From Mycolicibacterium tusciae JS617 (GTDB lineage: Bacteria; Actinomycetota; Actinomycetes; Mycobacteriales; Mycobacteriaceae): DNA of 64,000 nt. The translations under genes were made by a program, and so were the position numbers. Under the pieces are notes generated by a model. That model had not been told where the DNA came from. It did not search any database and saw nothing but the letters and a program-made list of their open reading frames with translations. Positions 34,710-43,353 of the stretch are shown here, piece by piece. The stretch is from assembly GCF_000243415.2 (NCBI RefSeq), contig NZ_KI912270.1, positions 2,976,001-3,040,000 of the forward strand. The letters run 5' to 3'. Position 1 is the stretch's first letter. Each line of letters opens with the position of its first letter.

Positions 34710-35477
34710 TCAGGGCCGCGAAATGTCGACGACCAGCGCTCGGTGATCCGAGATCGGCAGCCGGGGCGCGCCGCAGCTGTCCACCCGCAGGCCGTCATCG
34801 TCGGTCAGGATGTGGTCGAGTTGGGTCTCTGCCACGTCGGCCGGGAACGTCGGCGCTTCGCCGAGCGCTCGCAGTCCGCTCAGGCGGCCGACGAGCGACG
34901 GCGCCATGTTCAGATCGCCCATCAGCACGTGCGGGCCGGGGAAGCCGCGCAGGTCGCGCATGAGGAGCCGCATTTGCCGCCGATTCCAGCCGGGAACGAA
35001 GGACAAGTGGGTGTTGGCGACGGTCAGCGGGCCGACCGGGGTGTCCAGGCGCGCTATGACGGCTGCCCGCGGTTCCTCGTTGACCACCTGCACGCGATTC
35101 GGACCGCGCAGGTACATGGGGAATTTCATTGGGATCCGCGGAAGCCGGACGACCTGCCAATCGTCGACCGGATATCGCGACAGCAGGGCGATGCCGTAGG
35201 CGGCGGTGCCCGGCTGCTCGCGACCGGTCGCGGCCATCCACGTCGCGCCGGGCGTGCCCGAGATCGCGGCGACGAACCGATGGCTCTCGGCATCCATGGC
35301 GGCCGCGGCGACAGCGGTCAGATCGGCCATCCCGGAGCGGGGTTGATCGAGGTCGACCTCCTGCAACGCGAGGATGTCGGGATTGAGCTGCCGGATCGCA
35401 TCGACGAGCCGGTCACGGTGAACCATGCCGTCATGGACGCTGCGACCATGCAGGATGTTGAAGGTGGCCATCCGCAT
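34710..35477 (-). CDS. endonuclease/exonuclease/phosphatase (EEP) family protein
   Basis: A 255-residue cytosolic protein with all EEP motifs: ATFNILHG (Asn), ILALQEVD (metal Glu), VANTHLSF, HVLMGDLNM (Asp/Asn), TQLDHIL and ISDHRALVVDI (catalytic His). Such enzymes cut phosphodiesters in DNA, inositol phosphates or sphingolipids. It is first in the run EEP–mannosidase–FabD2-like–ROK–LLM, which together suggests turnover of a mannosylated phospholipid or glycan; this is inference from context. Confidence 0.87.
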   Translation of the reverse strand: MRMATFNILHGRSVHDGMVHRDRLVDAIRQLNPDILALQEVDLDQPRSGMADLTAVAAAAMDAESHRFVAAISGTPGATWMAATGREQPGTAAYGIALLSRYPVDDWQVVRLPRIPMKFPMYLRGPNRVQVVNEEPRAAVIARLDTPVGPLTVANTHLSFVPGWNRRQMRLLMRDLRGFPGPHVLMGDLNMAPSLVGRLSGLRALGEAPTFPADVAETQLDHILTDDDGLRVDSCGAPRLPISDHRALVVDISRP

Positions 35478-35521
35478 GGGTACTCCATACCCGAAATGGC
35501 CCTCGGCCGATCAGGAGACCT

Positions 35522-36073
35522 GTGCCCGGACGCAATGAAGACCTGCGCGACGCGCTCAAACGTGCGGCGTCGGCCCTGCGCGCGCAGGGCCCGGATTTCG
35601 CGCTGGCCGGCAGCTACGCGCTGTGGGTGTTCGGCGGTCCCGAACCCGTCCACGACGTGGACTTCGTCGTCGCGGAACCCGACACCGAGACGGCGGCCGT
35701 CACGCTGAAGGACGCAGGGTTCAACATCGAGCGGACGCCCGAGAACTGGCTGTTCAAGGCATGTGTCGGCGACGACTTCGTCATCGATGTGCTGCACCGT
35801 CTCAACGGTGTGCCGGTCGAGGCGGAGACGATCAAGGCCGCAGAGGAGTTCGACGTGCTCGCGGTCAGGATGCGGGTGCTCCCTCCGACACACGTGATGA
35901 CCGAGAAGCTCAACGCGCTCAACGAGCACAACTGCAATTTCGCAGCGTTGGTCCCCGGTGTCCGCGCGGTCCGTGAACAGCTCGACTGGGACCATTTGCG
36001 CGTCGCGACCAAGGACAACGACTTCGCGGCGGCGTTCCTCTTCCTTGCCGACCGCCTCGGGCTCTCTGAGTGA
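35522..36073 (+). CDS. nucleotidyltransferase-fold protein
   Basis: A 183-residue protein with the minimal nucleotidyltransferase core: LAGSYALWVFGGPEPVHDVDFVVAE gives the GS motif and the paired Asp (hDhD) of the metal site. This fold is shared by AbiEii/MenT-type toxins and by kanamycin-type transferases. No antitoxin gene is adjacent (the next is a MerR regulator), so a toxin role is not supported by context. GTG start at 35522 with AGGAG seven bases upstream; divergent from the EEP gene. Confidence 0.75.
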   Translation: MPGRNEDLRDALKRAASALRAQGPDFALAGSYALWVFGGPEPVHDVDFVVAEPDTETAAVTLKDAGFNIERTPENWLFKACVGDDFVIDVLHRLNGVPVEAETIKAAEEFDVLAVRMRVLPPTHVMTEKLNALNEHNCNFAALVPGVRAVREQLDWDHLRVATKDNDFAAAFLFLADRLGLSE

Positions 36074-36080
36074 GGTTCAC

Positions 36081-36896
36081 TTGCGCTCCGGTCTGACCAT
36101 CGGCGAGTTCGCCACGTTGACGCGGCTGAGCGTGCGGACGTTGCGTCGCTACCACGCGGCCAAGCTTCTCGAGCCGGATACCGTCGACCCGTTTACGGGT
36201 TACCGCTACTACGCGCCCGAGCAGATCCCGACCGCACAGGTGATCCACCAGTTGCGCCAGCTCGACGTGCCGCTGGCCGAGGTCCAATCGATTCTCGCCG
36301 CTGACGATCCGCAGCAGCGCGCCGAGGTGATCGCGGGTCATCTGCAACGCCTAGAGGACGAGCTGGACCGCACACGGTCGGCCGTCGCGTCGCTGCGCCG
36401 GTTGCTGCGCCCCGAACCGGACGAGATGGATGTAGAGCTGCGGTCACTGCCCATGCGCACGGTCACCGCGATCAAAGGGCATGTGCAGCTGGATGAATCG
36501 CTCGAATGGTACGACTCGGCGATGGCGGAGTTGGATGCAGCGTTTCCGCCCGAAGCACGCACGGGACCGCCCGGCGGGCACTACTCCAACGAGTTGTTCA
36601 CCGAGGGCACCGGGGAAATGCTCGTTTTCCGGCCGGTTCGGGCTCCGCGCCCATCCGGCCGGATCGAGGTCATCAAGCTGCCTGCCGTCGACCTCGCGGT
36701 CACCGTTCATCCCGGGCCGCACGATGACATCGATGTCACCTACGGCCGCCTCGGCGCCTGGGTCGTGGCCCATGCACTGGCCGTCGACGGACCGATCCAC
36801 GAGATATACGTGGTCGGACCGCGCGACACGCTGGACCCGCCGATGTGGCGCACCGAGATCGGCTGGCCGGTGTTCCGCCTCACGCCGGCGAACTGA
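36081..36896 (+). CDS. MerR family regulator with effector-binding domain
   Basis: About 271 residues. The N-terminal MerR helix-turn-helix (TIGEFATLTRLSVRTLRRYH…GYRYYAPEQ) is followed by a linker coiled coil (LQRLEDELDRTRSAVASLRR) and a GyrI-like/BmrR-type effector domain (MRTVTAIKG, EIYVVGPRDT…WRTEIGWPV). A TTG at 36081, after GAGG, is the best start; longer frames overlap the upstream gene. It probably activates a drug or metabolite response gene; the ligand is unknown. Confidence 0.85.
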   Translation: MRSGLTIGEFATLTRLSVRTLRRYHAAKLLEPDTVDPFTGYRYYAPEQIPTAQVIHQLRQLDVPLAEVQSILAADDPQQRAEVIAGHLQRLEDELDRTRSAVASLRRLLRPEPDEMDVELRSLPMRTVTAIKGHVQLDESLEWYDSAMAELDAAFPPEARTGPPGGHYSNELFTEGTGEMLVFRPVRAPRPSGRIEVIKLPAVDLAVTVHPGPHDDIDVTYGRLGAWVVAHALAVDGPIHEIYVVGPRDTLDPPMWRTEIGWPVFRLTPAN

Positions 36897-36900
36897 GCTG

Positions 36901-37740
36901 TCAGTCGGGGAAATCGGCTCCGCGCGAAAGTGTTTCGTTCGCGCGGATGTCGGCCAGGTTCTCCTCGATGGTGGCGATCGCGGCGTCGAATCCTTCGTTA
37001 CCGAGGACAAGCCGGCGGGGCGGGCGGTCCTGGCTCATAGCCGCTATCACCGCGCGGGCGCCTCGTCGCGGATCGCCGGGCTGCGCACCGTCCTGATCAA
37101 TCATCGCGGCGCGAACCTGTTCCAACGTGGGCGTGTACTCGGGGATGGTTTCCTTGATCGGCTCGTCGGCGAAGCCTGCGTAGGCCCGCGTGCGGAACGC
37201 TCCCGGCTCGACCGCCATGACGCGGATCCCCTGCGCTGCAACCTCTTCCCGCAGTACTTCGGTGGCGGCCTCGACGGCGAACTTGGTGGCGCTGTAGTGA
37301 CCGAATCCGGTGATTCCACGAAGCCCCGCCACCGAGGACATGTTGACGATCCACCCGGTGCCGCGGGCGCGCATGCCCGGCAGAACCGCGCGTATCACCG
37401 AAAGCATGCCGAAGAAGTTCAAGTCGAACATCGCCCGCACCTGGGCGTCGTCCATGCCCTCAATCGATCCGTACCAGCCGCGGCCGGCGTTGTTGACCAG
37501 TACGTCGATGTCACCGAAGTGTTCCTCGGCCGCCCGTACCGCCTGCCGCACCTGCACGGCATCGGTCACGTCGAGCGGTACGACGAACGCGCGGTCGCCG
37601 TAAGTCTCGGCCCACGAACGCAATTCGTCGGGACGCCGTGCAGTGAGCACGACGCGGTCTCCGACCTCGAGGGCCGCGTCGGCGAAGGCCATGCCGAACC
37701 CGCCCGGTGTACCGCCGGTGATGAACCATGTCTTGGCCAC
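36901..37740 (-). CDS. short-chain dehydrogenase/reductase
   Basis: A 279-residue classical SDR. Cofactor motif TGGTPGGFGMAFA (about residues 8–20), LDVTD, NNAGRGWYG, and the catalytic Ser/Tyr/Lys in IVNMSSVAG and GHYSATKFA. The Arg after the first strand (LTARRPDEL) suggests NADP(H). It follows the SnoaL-like gene by three bases, so the two are co-transcribed. Substrate unknown. Confidence 0.92.
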   Translation of the reverse strand: MAKTWFITGGTPGGFGMAFADAALEVGDRVVLTARRPDELRSWAETYGDRAFVVPLDVTDAVQVRQAVRAAEEHFGDIDVLVNNAGRGWYGSIEGMDDAQVRAMFDLNFFGMLSVIRAVLPGMRARGTGWIVNMSSVAGLRGITGFGHYSATKFAVEAATEVLREEVAAQGIRVMAVEPGAFRTRAYAGFADEPIKETIPEYTPTLEQVRAAMIDQDGAQPGDPRRGARAVIAAMSQDRPPRRLVLGNEGFDAAIATIEENLADIRANETLSRGADFPD

Positions 37741-37743
37741 GGT

Positions 37744-38103
37744 TCAGGGCTCGATCACGAGTCGGCTGACCAGTACGCCGTCCATGGTGAAACGGAAGTG
37801 CAGGTCGGCGGTGCCGCCCGGGAAGTCGCCTTCCAGGTGCTGCACGACGTCGATGCGCTCCGAGTTGCGCGTGGCGCCGACGAACTCGGTGGTGAAGGTG
37901 AACCCTGAGGCCGCATCGCGGAGCCAATCACCGATGTGGTCGCGGCCGCGGTAGGTTTGGCCCTCGTCGGTCACGGCCGCGTCGGCGGTGAACGCCGTGA
38001 TCGCCGTGGCCGCGTCCCGCGCCTGGTGTGCGGTCAGGTAGGTCGTGATCGTCGCGGGCAGCTCATCCCACGTGATCGCCGTCTCGTGCTTGTCTACTGT
38101 CAT
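37744..38103 (-). CDS. SnoaL/NTF2-like protein
   Basis: A 119-residue NTF2-fold protein: ITTYLTAHQARDAATAITAF, then FTADAAVTDEGQTYRGRDHI are the helices and cone strand typical of SnoaL-like domains, and the last strands end in LVIEP. It lies just upstream of the SDR gene in the same unit. It may act as a small cyclase, isomerase or dehydratase with the SDR; the specific reaction cannot be read. Confidence 0.8.
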   Translation of the reverse strand: MTVDKHETAITWDELPATITTYLTAHQARDAATAITAFTADAAVTDEGQTYRGRDHIGDWLRDAASGFTFTTEFVGATRNSERIDVVQHLEGDFPGGTADLHFRFTMDGVLVSRLVIEP

Positions 38104-38161
38104 GCCCCAACGGTGGAGCCTCCCGCGGGGAGAGAGTCAAGCCCTGCCTGCCGAGGCTTAG

Positions 38162-39490
38162 TCACCCGGCGATCGGGCGGTGAACGTCGAACTGCGCCAG
38201 GTCCGCCGCCGCGCGCCCGGCACTCCAGCCCGCTCCGTTGGACACCGATACCCGGCGATGCACGACGCCGGGGAACAGTCGATCCGTGAGCTCGTCGGCC
38301 GCTCGGTTGCCAGCCGCGAGCACCGGGAGTAGTCGACTGTCCTCGATCTGGGCCGTGACGCTGGCATTGGTCGAGTCGAGCCGCTCGCCGATTCGGGTGG
38401 CATATGCGATGAGGAACGATTGGCGAAATGATCTCGTCCGGGTGTAGCCCCGCCCGTTGGCCTGGCTGCCCGCCGCCAACATCGCCCGATTGGCTTGCAC
38501 CAGCAGCGAAGTGGTGAGGAGCTCGACGAGATCGAGGTCGGTTTCGGATCCGACAACTGTGACAAACCCGAGCTTCTCCGCCCACACCGCGCGACAGCGA
38601 TTGGCAGTCCCCACCGCTTGCACCAGGATCACCTTGGGGCGCGCGTACGGGCTGTCTATCCAAATCCGCCGCGCGGCGGCCACCGGTGCCCGGCCGCGTT
38701 CGCTCGCGGCTACGGCCTGGTGCAGCGAGTACCGACTCATCAACTCCTGCGCCTTGGCGGAAAGCGCCTCGGCCTCCTCGGGAAACTTTGTGGCCTCGGC
38801 CTTGGCCAGCAGCGCGCGCACCCTACCCAGGGCCTTCTGGTCGACCTCACCTGCCGCGGACTGGGCGTGCCGAGATGCGCCCGGCAGGGGCAGCAGCGGT
38901 TCAATGACGGGAAGCCTGCTGAGCAACGACAGCACCCGCAGCACGACGGTCAGTGCGGCGCGGCGGCTCACGCCGTTCACATCAGCCCAATGCCCCATCA
39001 GCGGTGCCGTTGGGTTGGGGCCGACGACGGCTGAGATGGTCGCAAGATCGGTGCGCCATCGCGGATGAAGTGTCGCGACCGAGTACCGCTTGGACTCGAG
39101 AACAACCGCGGCCGTGAGGTATTCGACGGCCGACGGTTCGAGCTTGCGGCGGGCGAGCTCGTGTAGATCGGACGGCAGCCAGCCCCCCTCCCACGCCGCC
39201 CGGACCGCGTCGACGACCGCGGTATCGGCCGCCAGCTCAAGGTCTCGAGCCGTAGCAGCGAACTGCTCGAGAAGGTTGGCGGCGCGTCGTTCTGCATCAT
39301 GGTCGGGACACATCGCGGCGTCGTACAAGGCGGAGACAATGAGTTCCTGCAGGATCACTTTGTCGGTCGGGGCGTCGGATTTCGGGCGGAATCGTTCGTT
39401 GGCCGCCCGGCGGCGCATCTTCTGCTTGGCTGTTCGCTTCTCGCGGTTGCGTCGGCTCATGCCCGCAATACTGGCGATCGAGTCCGACAT
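38162..39490 (-). CDS. DUF2786 domain protein
   Basis: A 442-residue protein. The middle part (KALGRVRALLAKAEATKFPEE, followed by AEALSAKAQELMSRYSL) is the DUF2786 signature; the following domain resembles the 'DUF7168'-type partner found with it. The first 40 residues are strongly basic. Such genes are common in actinobacterial accessory DNA and function is unknown. An alternative start at 39460 would remove 10 residues. Confidence 0.78.
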   Translation of the reverse strand: MSDSIASIAGMSRRNREKRTAKQKMRRRAANERFRPKSDAPTDKVILQELIVSALYDAAMCPDHDAERRAANLLEQFAATARDLELAADTAVVDAVRAAWEGGWLPSDLHELARRKLEPSAVEYLTAAVVLESKRYSVATLHPRWRTDLATISAVVGPNPTAPLMGHWADVNGVSRRAALTVVLRVLSLLSRLPVIEPLLPLPGASRHAQSAAGEVDQKALGRVRALLAKAEATKFPEEAEALSAKAQELMSRYSLHQAVAASERGRAPVAAARRIWIDSPYARPKVILVQAVGTANRCRAVWAEKLGFVTVVGSETDLDLVELLTTSLLVQANRAMLAAGSQANGRGYTRTRSFRQSFLIAYATRIGERLDSTNASVTAQIEDSRLLPVLAAGNRAADELTDRLFPGVVHRRVSVSNGAGWSAGRAAADLAQFDVHRPIAG

Positions 39491-39538
39491 TTCGGGGGCG
39501 GCACGCCTGAGCTCCGTCGACTTTCCAGTGTTGGGCCG

Positions 39539-39961
39539 TCAGTCCAGGAACCGGTACTGCACCCCAAGTGAGCGGTAAGTGCGCTCAGCCCGGCGGTCAC
39601 GGGTAAGCAGGGCGCGGTTATTCGTGACGGCGGCGTGGCCGACGAGGGCGTCATAGACCGACCCCCCGACGATGTCGAGCCGCGCTAGTCGCTCGCGCAG
39701 GTCGCCCGTCGCCTTGGTGTCGAGCCAACAGTCTTCCGGAAACGTGATGGCCAGAACCGACGCCGCTTGACCAGCGCTCAGGCGCAGTGGCACTGGTAAT
39801 CGGGTCAGGACCGAATAGGTCTCGAACACGGCATGCCCTGCGAGCGCAGGACGAAGCTCAACCAAGGCGCGACGACAGACTGGGTGGGCTTCGTGCGTCG
39901 GATCGAGAGCGGCGACGGCGACGCTGGTGTCGCAGGCCCAAAAGTCATCGCTGGATGTCAT
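39539..39961 (-). CDS. vapC: VapC-type PIN domain toxin
   Basis: A 140-residue PIN-domain RNase. Acidic residues of the metal site: WACDTSVAVAAL (first Asp), HAVFETYSVLTRLP (Glu), YDALVGHAAV (Asp) and LLTRDRRAERTY (last Asp). The start at 39961 lies inside the last codons of the antitoxin gene (17-bp overlap), as in many VapBC pairs. It would cleave a specific RNA unless bound by the antitoxin. Confidence 0.9.
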   Translation of the reverse strand: MTSSDDFWACDTSVAVAALDPTHEAHPVCRRALVELRPALAGHAVFETYSVLTRLPVPLRLSAGQAASVLAITFPEDCWLDTKATGDLRERLARLDIVGGSVYDALVGHAAVTNNRALLTRDRRAERTYRSLGVQYRFLD

Positions 39962-40190
39962 CGCGAAGGCGACGGATGTCGTCATCGGTTAGCACTGCGC
40001 CCTCGACGTTGCCGAGTATCGGCAGCCCGTCACTGGTATCGATCGAGCGTTGGTGCCGGCGGACGGGCTCGATCCGCAGACCGGACCCGTCTGGAATGAG
40101 TTCGAGTTGTGTATCCGGTGTGATTCCCAGCGCCACGCGCAGCGCTTTCGGGATCACAACCCGCCCCACTCGGTCCATGGTCACGTACAT
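39945..40190 (-). CDS. vapB: AbrB/SpoVT-type VapB antitoxin
   Basis: An 81-residue antitoxin. MDRVGRVVIPKALRVALGI is the swapped-hairpin AbrB DNA-binding domain; the rest (DDDIRRLRDDIQR) is the toxin-binding tail. Upstream of and overlapping vapC. It probably autorepresses the operon together with VapC. Confidence 0.9.
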   Translation of the reverse strand: MYVTMDRVGRVVIPKALRVALGITPDTQLELIPDGSGLRIEPVRRHQRSIDTSDGLPILGNVEGAVLTDDDIRRLRDDIQR

Positions 40191-40253
40191 GCCCCCAAAT
40201 TACCATCAGATTGGGATCATCTACCCAATGCAATACCAATCGACAACCGACTG

Positions 40254-41222
40254 CTATCCACTCCCTGCCCTACCTGCTGCGCGGCGCAGCCGCTGCGCGA
40301 CCGCAACGACCGCGCGCGCCACCTCGGGCGGCTCGAGGATCTCGAAGTCGTGGCCGATCGTGGCGAAGTAGAAGACCATCCTTTCGGGATCGTCGGCGCC
40401 TGCGGTGACGATGCAGGCGTCGGGGCCGTCGGCTTCAATGCTCACCGACGCCGGTGAAAAGTGTTGCGCTATAACATCTTCAGGTGCGTGGTAGCGAACC
40501 CGTGCCACGTAGCGGTAGGGCGAGCTGCTGATCGACTTTTGCACGTACGTCGCGGCGTCGGGCGCCTCACGGGCGACGAATGTGCTGCCGAGCGCGCGGA
40601 CGTCGGCCATCCGGTCCAGCCGCAGGCTGCGCCAGTCCTGCTTGTCGCGGTCGTAGGCCAGCAGATACCAGCGCCGCCCGGTCGTCACCAACTGATAGGG
40701 CTCCAGCCGCCGCTGCGTCGCGTTGCCGCGGATATCGACGTATCCGGAGCTCACGTGCTCGCGGTCGCGGCAGGCACGCGCGAGCGTCATCAGTACGTCG
40801 GGTTCGACCGCGTCGTCGGACGACGGGGAGGTCAGTGTGACGGTGGCGTCGTGCACCGCCGCCACTTGGGACCGCAACCGCGACGGCATCACCTGATCGA
40901 GCTTGCTCAGCGCGCGAAGCGCGGACTCACCGACGCCCGCGACCGTGCCACCCGCGGCCAGCCGAAGGCACACCGCCATCGCGACGGCCTCATCGGGATC
41001 GAGCAGCAGCGGAGGTAGCGCCGCGCCGGCACCCAGCTGATAGCCGCCGCCATGGCCCTTGCTGGCGTGCACCGGATAGCCCAGGTCGCGCAGCCGGTCG
41101 ACGTCGCGGCGGACGCTGCGGGCGGTCACCTCGAGACGCTCGGCCAGCTCCTCACCGGTCCACACGCGCCGCGACTGCAACAAACCGAGAAGCTGCAGCA
41201 CCCTGCTGGTCGTTTCCGCCAT
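40254..41222 (-). CDS. HTH/WYL-domain transcriptional regulator (YafY type)
   Basis: A 322-residue regulator: N-terminal HTH_11/DeoR-like winged helix (VWTGEELAERLEVTARSVRR…GYPVHASKGHGGGYQL), WYL domain at about 140–220 (LEPYQLVTTGRRWYLLAYDRDKQDWRSL split over two strands) and WCX C-terminus. ATG at 41222 was chosen; a longer frame would cover the operator. It is divergent from the DinB–DinB–hydrolase unit and separated from it by a palindrome, so it very probably controls that unit and itself. Ligand may be a nucleic acid or nucleotide. Confidence 0.9.
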   Translation of the reverse strand: MAETTSRVLQLLGLLQSRRVWTGEELAERLEVTARSVRRDVDRLRDLGYPVHASKGHGGGYQLGAGAALPPLLLDPDEAVAMAVCLRLAAGGTVAGVGESALRALSKLDQVMPSRLRSQVAAVHDATVTLTSPSSDDAVEPDVLMTLARACRDREHVSSGYVDIRGNATQRRLEPYQLVTTGRRWYLLAYDRDKQDWRSLRLDRMADVRALGSTFVAREAPDAATYVQKSISSSPYRYVARVRYHAPEDVIAQHFSPASVSIEADGPDACIVTAGADDPERMVFYFATIGHDFEILEPPEVARAVVAVAQRLRRAAGRAGSG

Positions 41223-41242
41223 AGTTTCGACTCTGTCGTAGT

Positions 41243-41265
41243 TATAGGACCGAAACTGTCCTATA
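41243..41265. promoter_or_regulatory. perfect palindrome between WYL regulator and DinB operon, likely operator
   Basis: TATAGGAC and GTCCTATA are perfect inverted arms around a 7-base spacer, midway between the divergent start codons (41222 and 41285). TATA-like sequence inside the arms suggests overlap with promoter –10 elements. Confidence 0.65.
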
Positions 41266-41284
41266 TGTGATTCAGGGTAAACGT

Positions 41285-41824
41285 ATGAACATGACGACAA
41301 CGACCTTCAACAGCCAGCTGGTCGAACAGCTCGACTTCCACTGGACTCACGCCCTCCGCCCGCGGCTCGACGGGTTGACCGACGACGAATACTTCTGGCA
41401 GCCGGTGCCCGACTGCTGGACCGTCCACCCCGACGGCGGCGTCGACTTCGCATATCCCCCGCCCGAGCCGGCGCCGTTCACGACGATCGCGTGGCGGCTC
41501 GCGCACGTGATCGTCGGCGTCTTCGCGATGCGCAACCACAGCCACTTCGGGGCGCCCGAGGCGAGTTACGAGACCTGGTCCTACGCCACCGACGCCGCAA
41601 CGGCGCTGCGTCAACTCGACGAGCAGTACGAAAAATGGATCGACGGTGTGCGCGGGCTGTCCGAAGATGACCTGTGGCGTCCGTGCGGGCCTGCCGAAGG
41701 GCCGTACGCCGACTATCCGATGGCCGCCCTTGTTCTGCACATCAACCGGGAGGTCATCCACCACGGCGCCGAAATCGCCTGTATCCGAGATCTTTACGTT
41801 CACACCGCCACGAAGGGAAAGTAG
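41285..41824 (+). CDS. DinB family protein
   Basis: A 179-residue four-helix DinB-fold protein. Metal-binding histidines are suggested by WRLAHVIVGV and the late HINREVIHHGAEIA. Start ATG at 41285; an upstream GTG at 41267 would run into the palindrome. First gene of a three-gene unit under the WYL regulator. DinB proteins are often thiol- or metal-dependent transferases in actinobacteria; the activity here is unknown. Confidence 0.85.
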   Translation: MNMTTTTFNSQLVEQLDFHWTHALRPRLDGLTDDEYFWQPVPDCWTVHPDGGVDFAYPPPEPAPFTTIAWRLAHVIVGVFAMRNHSHFGAPEASYETWSYATDAATALRQLDEQYEKWIDGVRGLSEDDLWRPCGPAEGPYADYPMAALVLHINREVIHHGAEIACIRDLYVHTATKGK

Positions 41825-41826
41825 CG

Positions 41827-42435
41827 ATGCCAGGAATGCCCCCACCCGCAGCCGACGAGCGCCAGACCTTGATCGAGTTCCTGCGCTTCAACCAGGACGC
41901 GTTCTTCTCGGTGGCGTACGGCCTGACCGATGAGCAGGCGCGATCGGCGCCCTCGGTCAGCTCGCTGTCGATCGGCGGACTGATCAAGCACGCCGCCAAC
42001 GTCCAGAAGGGCTGGGTGGACCGGGCCTCCGCGGCGCCCGAAATGCCGCCGCGTGACGAGCGCCCGATGGAAGAGATCATGGCGGAGTATGCCGACCAGT
42101 ACGTGATGCGCGACGACGAAACTCTTGCCGAGCTGCTCACCGAGCTGGCCAAGCAAAATGCCGAGACGCTGCGGGTCTTCGCTGATGTCGACCTGGACGC
42201 CCCGGTTCCCGTGCCGCACGACGTGCCGTGGTTTCCCCAGGACGTCGACAACTGGCCGGTGCGCTGGGTGGCCATGCATCTGATCGAGGAGCTGGCACGC
42301 CACGCCGGGCACGCCGACATCATTCGCGAAACCACCGACGGTGCAACGATGTACGAGCTGATGGCCGCCAACGAGGGATGGCCGGAGACCGATTTCATCA
42401 AGCGGTGGAGGCCGAGGCAGGACGCCGCGACCTAG
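41827..42435 (+). CDS. DinB/DUF664 family protein
   Basis: A 202-residue protein of the DUF664 branch: FNQDAFFSVAYGLTDEQARS, then SIGGLIKHAANVQKGWVDR and the C-terminal HLIEELARHAGHADIIRE, which supply the expected three histidines. It starts two bases after the preceding DinB stop and is followed nine bases later by the hydrolase gene. Likely a mycothiol- or metal-dependent enzyme working with its neighbours. Confidence 0.87.
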   Translation: MPGMPPPAADERQTLIEFLRFNQDAFFSVAYGLTDEQARSAPSVSSLSIGGLIKHAANVQKGWVDRASAAPEMPPRDERPMEEIMAEYADQYVMRDDETLAELLTELAKQNAETLRVFADVDLDAPVPVPHDVPWFPQDVDNWPVRWVAMHLIEELARHAGHADIIRETTDGATMYELMAANEGWPETDFIKRWRPRQDAAT

Positions 42436-42444
42436 TCTCGAGGT

Positions 42445-43353
42445 ATGCAAACGCGCAGTGGGACGGCGGTGTGCGGGGACGTCGAGCTCTACTACGAGGA
42501 TCTCGGCGACCCTGAAACGGCGCCCGTCCTGCTGATCATGGGTGTCGGCGCCCAGCTGCCGATGTGGCCGGACGGGTTCTGCGAGCAGCTCGTCGCGCGG
42601 GGCAATCGGGTGATCCGGTATGACCACCGCGACATCGGGCTGTCCACGAAGATGGCCGGCCACCGCGCGCAAGGGTCGGTGTATCGGCGGGTGGCCCGAT
42701 ATGCGGTCGGCCGGACCAGCCCGGTGCCGTACACGCTGGTCGATATGGCCGACGACGCTGTCTCTCTGCTGGATTATCTGCAGATCGACCGTGCCCACGT
42801 GGTCGGGGCGTCGATGGGCGGGATGATCGCGCAGGTGCTCGCGGGCAACCATCCGTCGCGGGTGCGGTCACTCGGCATCATCATGTCGAGTTCGGGTAGG
42901 GCCTTTTCGGCACTGCCGCGGTGGCGGGTGATCAAGCTGGCGTTCGGCGGTCCGGGCAAAGGCGCGCCGTGGGAAGAAAGGCTGACGTCAGAAGTACGCA
43001 ACATATCGGTCATCAACGGACCGAACTTCCTTCCGCCCGTTGAACAATTGCGCCGACGTGTCGAGGATCTGCGCGCCCGCAGCGACTACCCGCAGGGCAT
43101 GCTGCGGCAGTTCGACGCGATCCTGGGCACCGGGAGCCTGATTCGCTACACGCGCAGCATCGCGGCGCCGACGGTCGTCATCCACGGCTCGGAGGATCCG
43201 ATGGTTCGGCCACGCAATGGGCGCAACCTGGCGCGCCTCATCGAGGGCGCGCGCTATGTCGTCGTCGGTGGCATGGGACATGATCTGCCTGAACCGGTTT
43301 GGCGTCCGGTCGTGGAGGCGTTGACGGAGAACTTCGCGGGCGCAGGGCCTTAA
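42445..43353 (+). CDS. alpha/beta hydrolase, paralogue of LipG
   Basis: A 302-residue hydrolase. Oxyanion region LLIMGVGAQLPMWPDGFCEQ, YDHRDIGLS loop, nucleophile elbow VVGASMGGMIAQ (Ser near residue 117), Asp in VIHGSEDPMV and His in VVGGMGHDLPEP. It is clearly similar throughout to the LipG-like protein at 49204–50103, so the two are paralogues about 6 kb apart. It is the third gene of the WYL-controlled unit. It converges with the next gene (4-bp overlap at the stops). Confidence 0.9.
   Translation: MQTRSGTAVCGDVELYYEDLGDPETAPVLLIMGVGAQLPMWPDGFCEQLVARGNRVIRYDHRDIGLSTKMAGHRAQGSVYRRVARYAVGRTSPVPYTLVDMADDAVSLLDYLQIDRAHVVGASMGGMIAQVLAGNHPSRVRSLGIIMSSSGRAFSALPRWRVIKLAFGGPGKGAPWEERLTSEVRNISVINGPNFLPPVEQLRRRVEDLRARSDYPQGMLRQFDAILGTGSLIRYTRSIAAPTVVIHGSEDPMVRPRNGRNLARLIEGARYVVVGGMGHDLPEPVWRPVVEALTENFAGAGP

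Noticed and set aside
35522..36073. AbiE/MenT-type toxin–antitoxin system
   Set aside because: Only the nucleotidyltransferase core is seen; the next gene is an ordinary MerR regulator rather than an AbiEi-type antitoxin.
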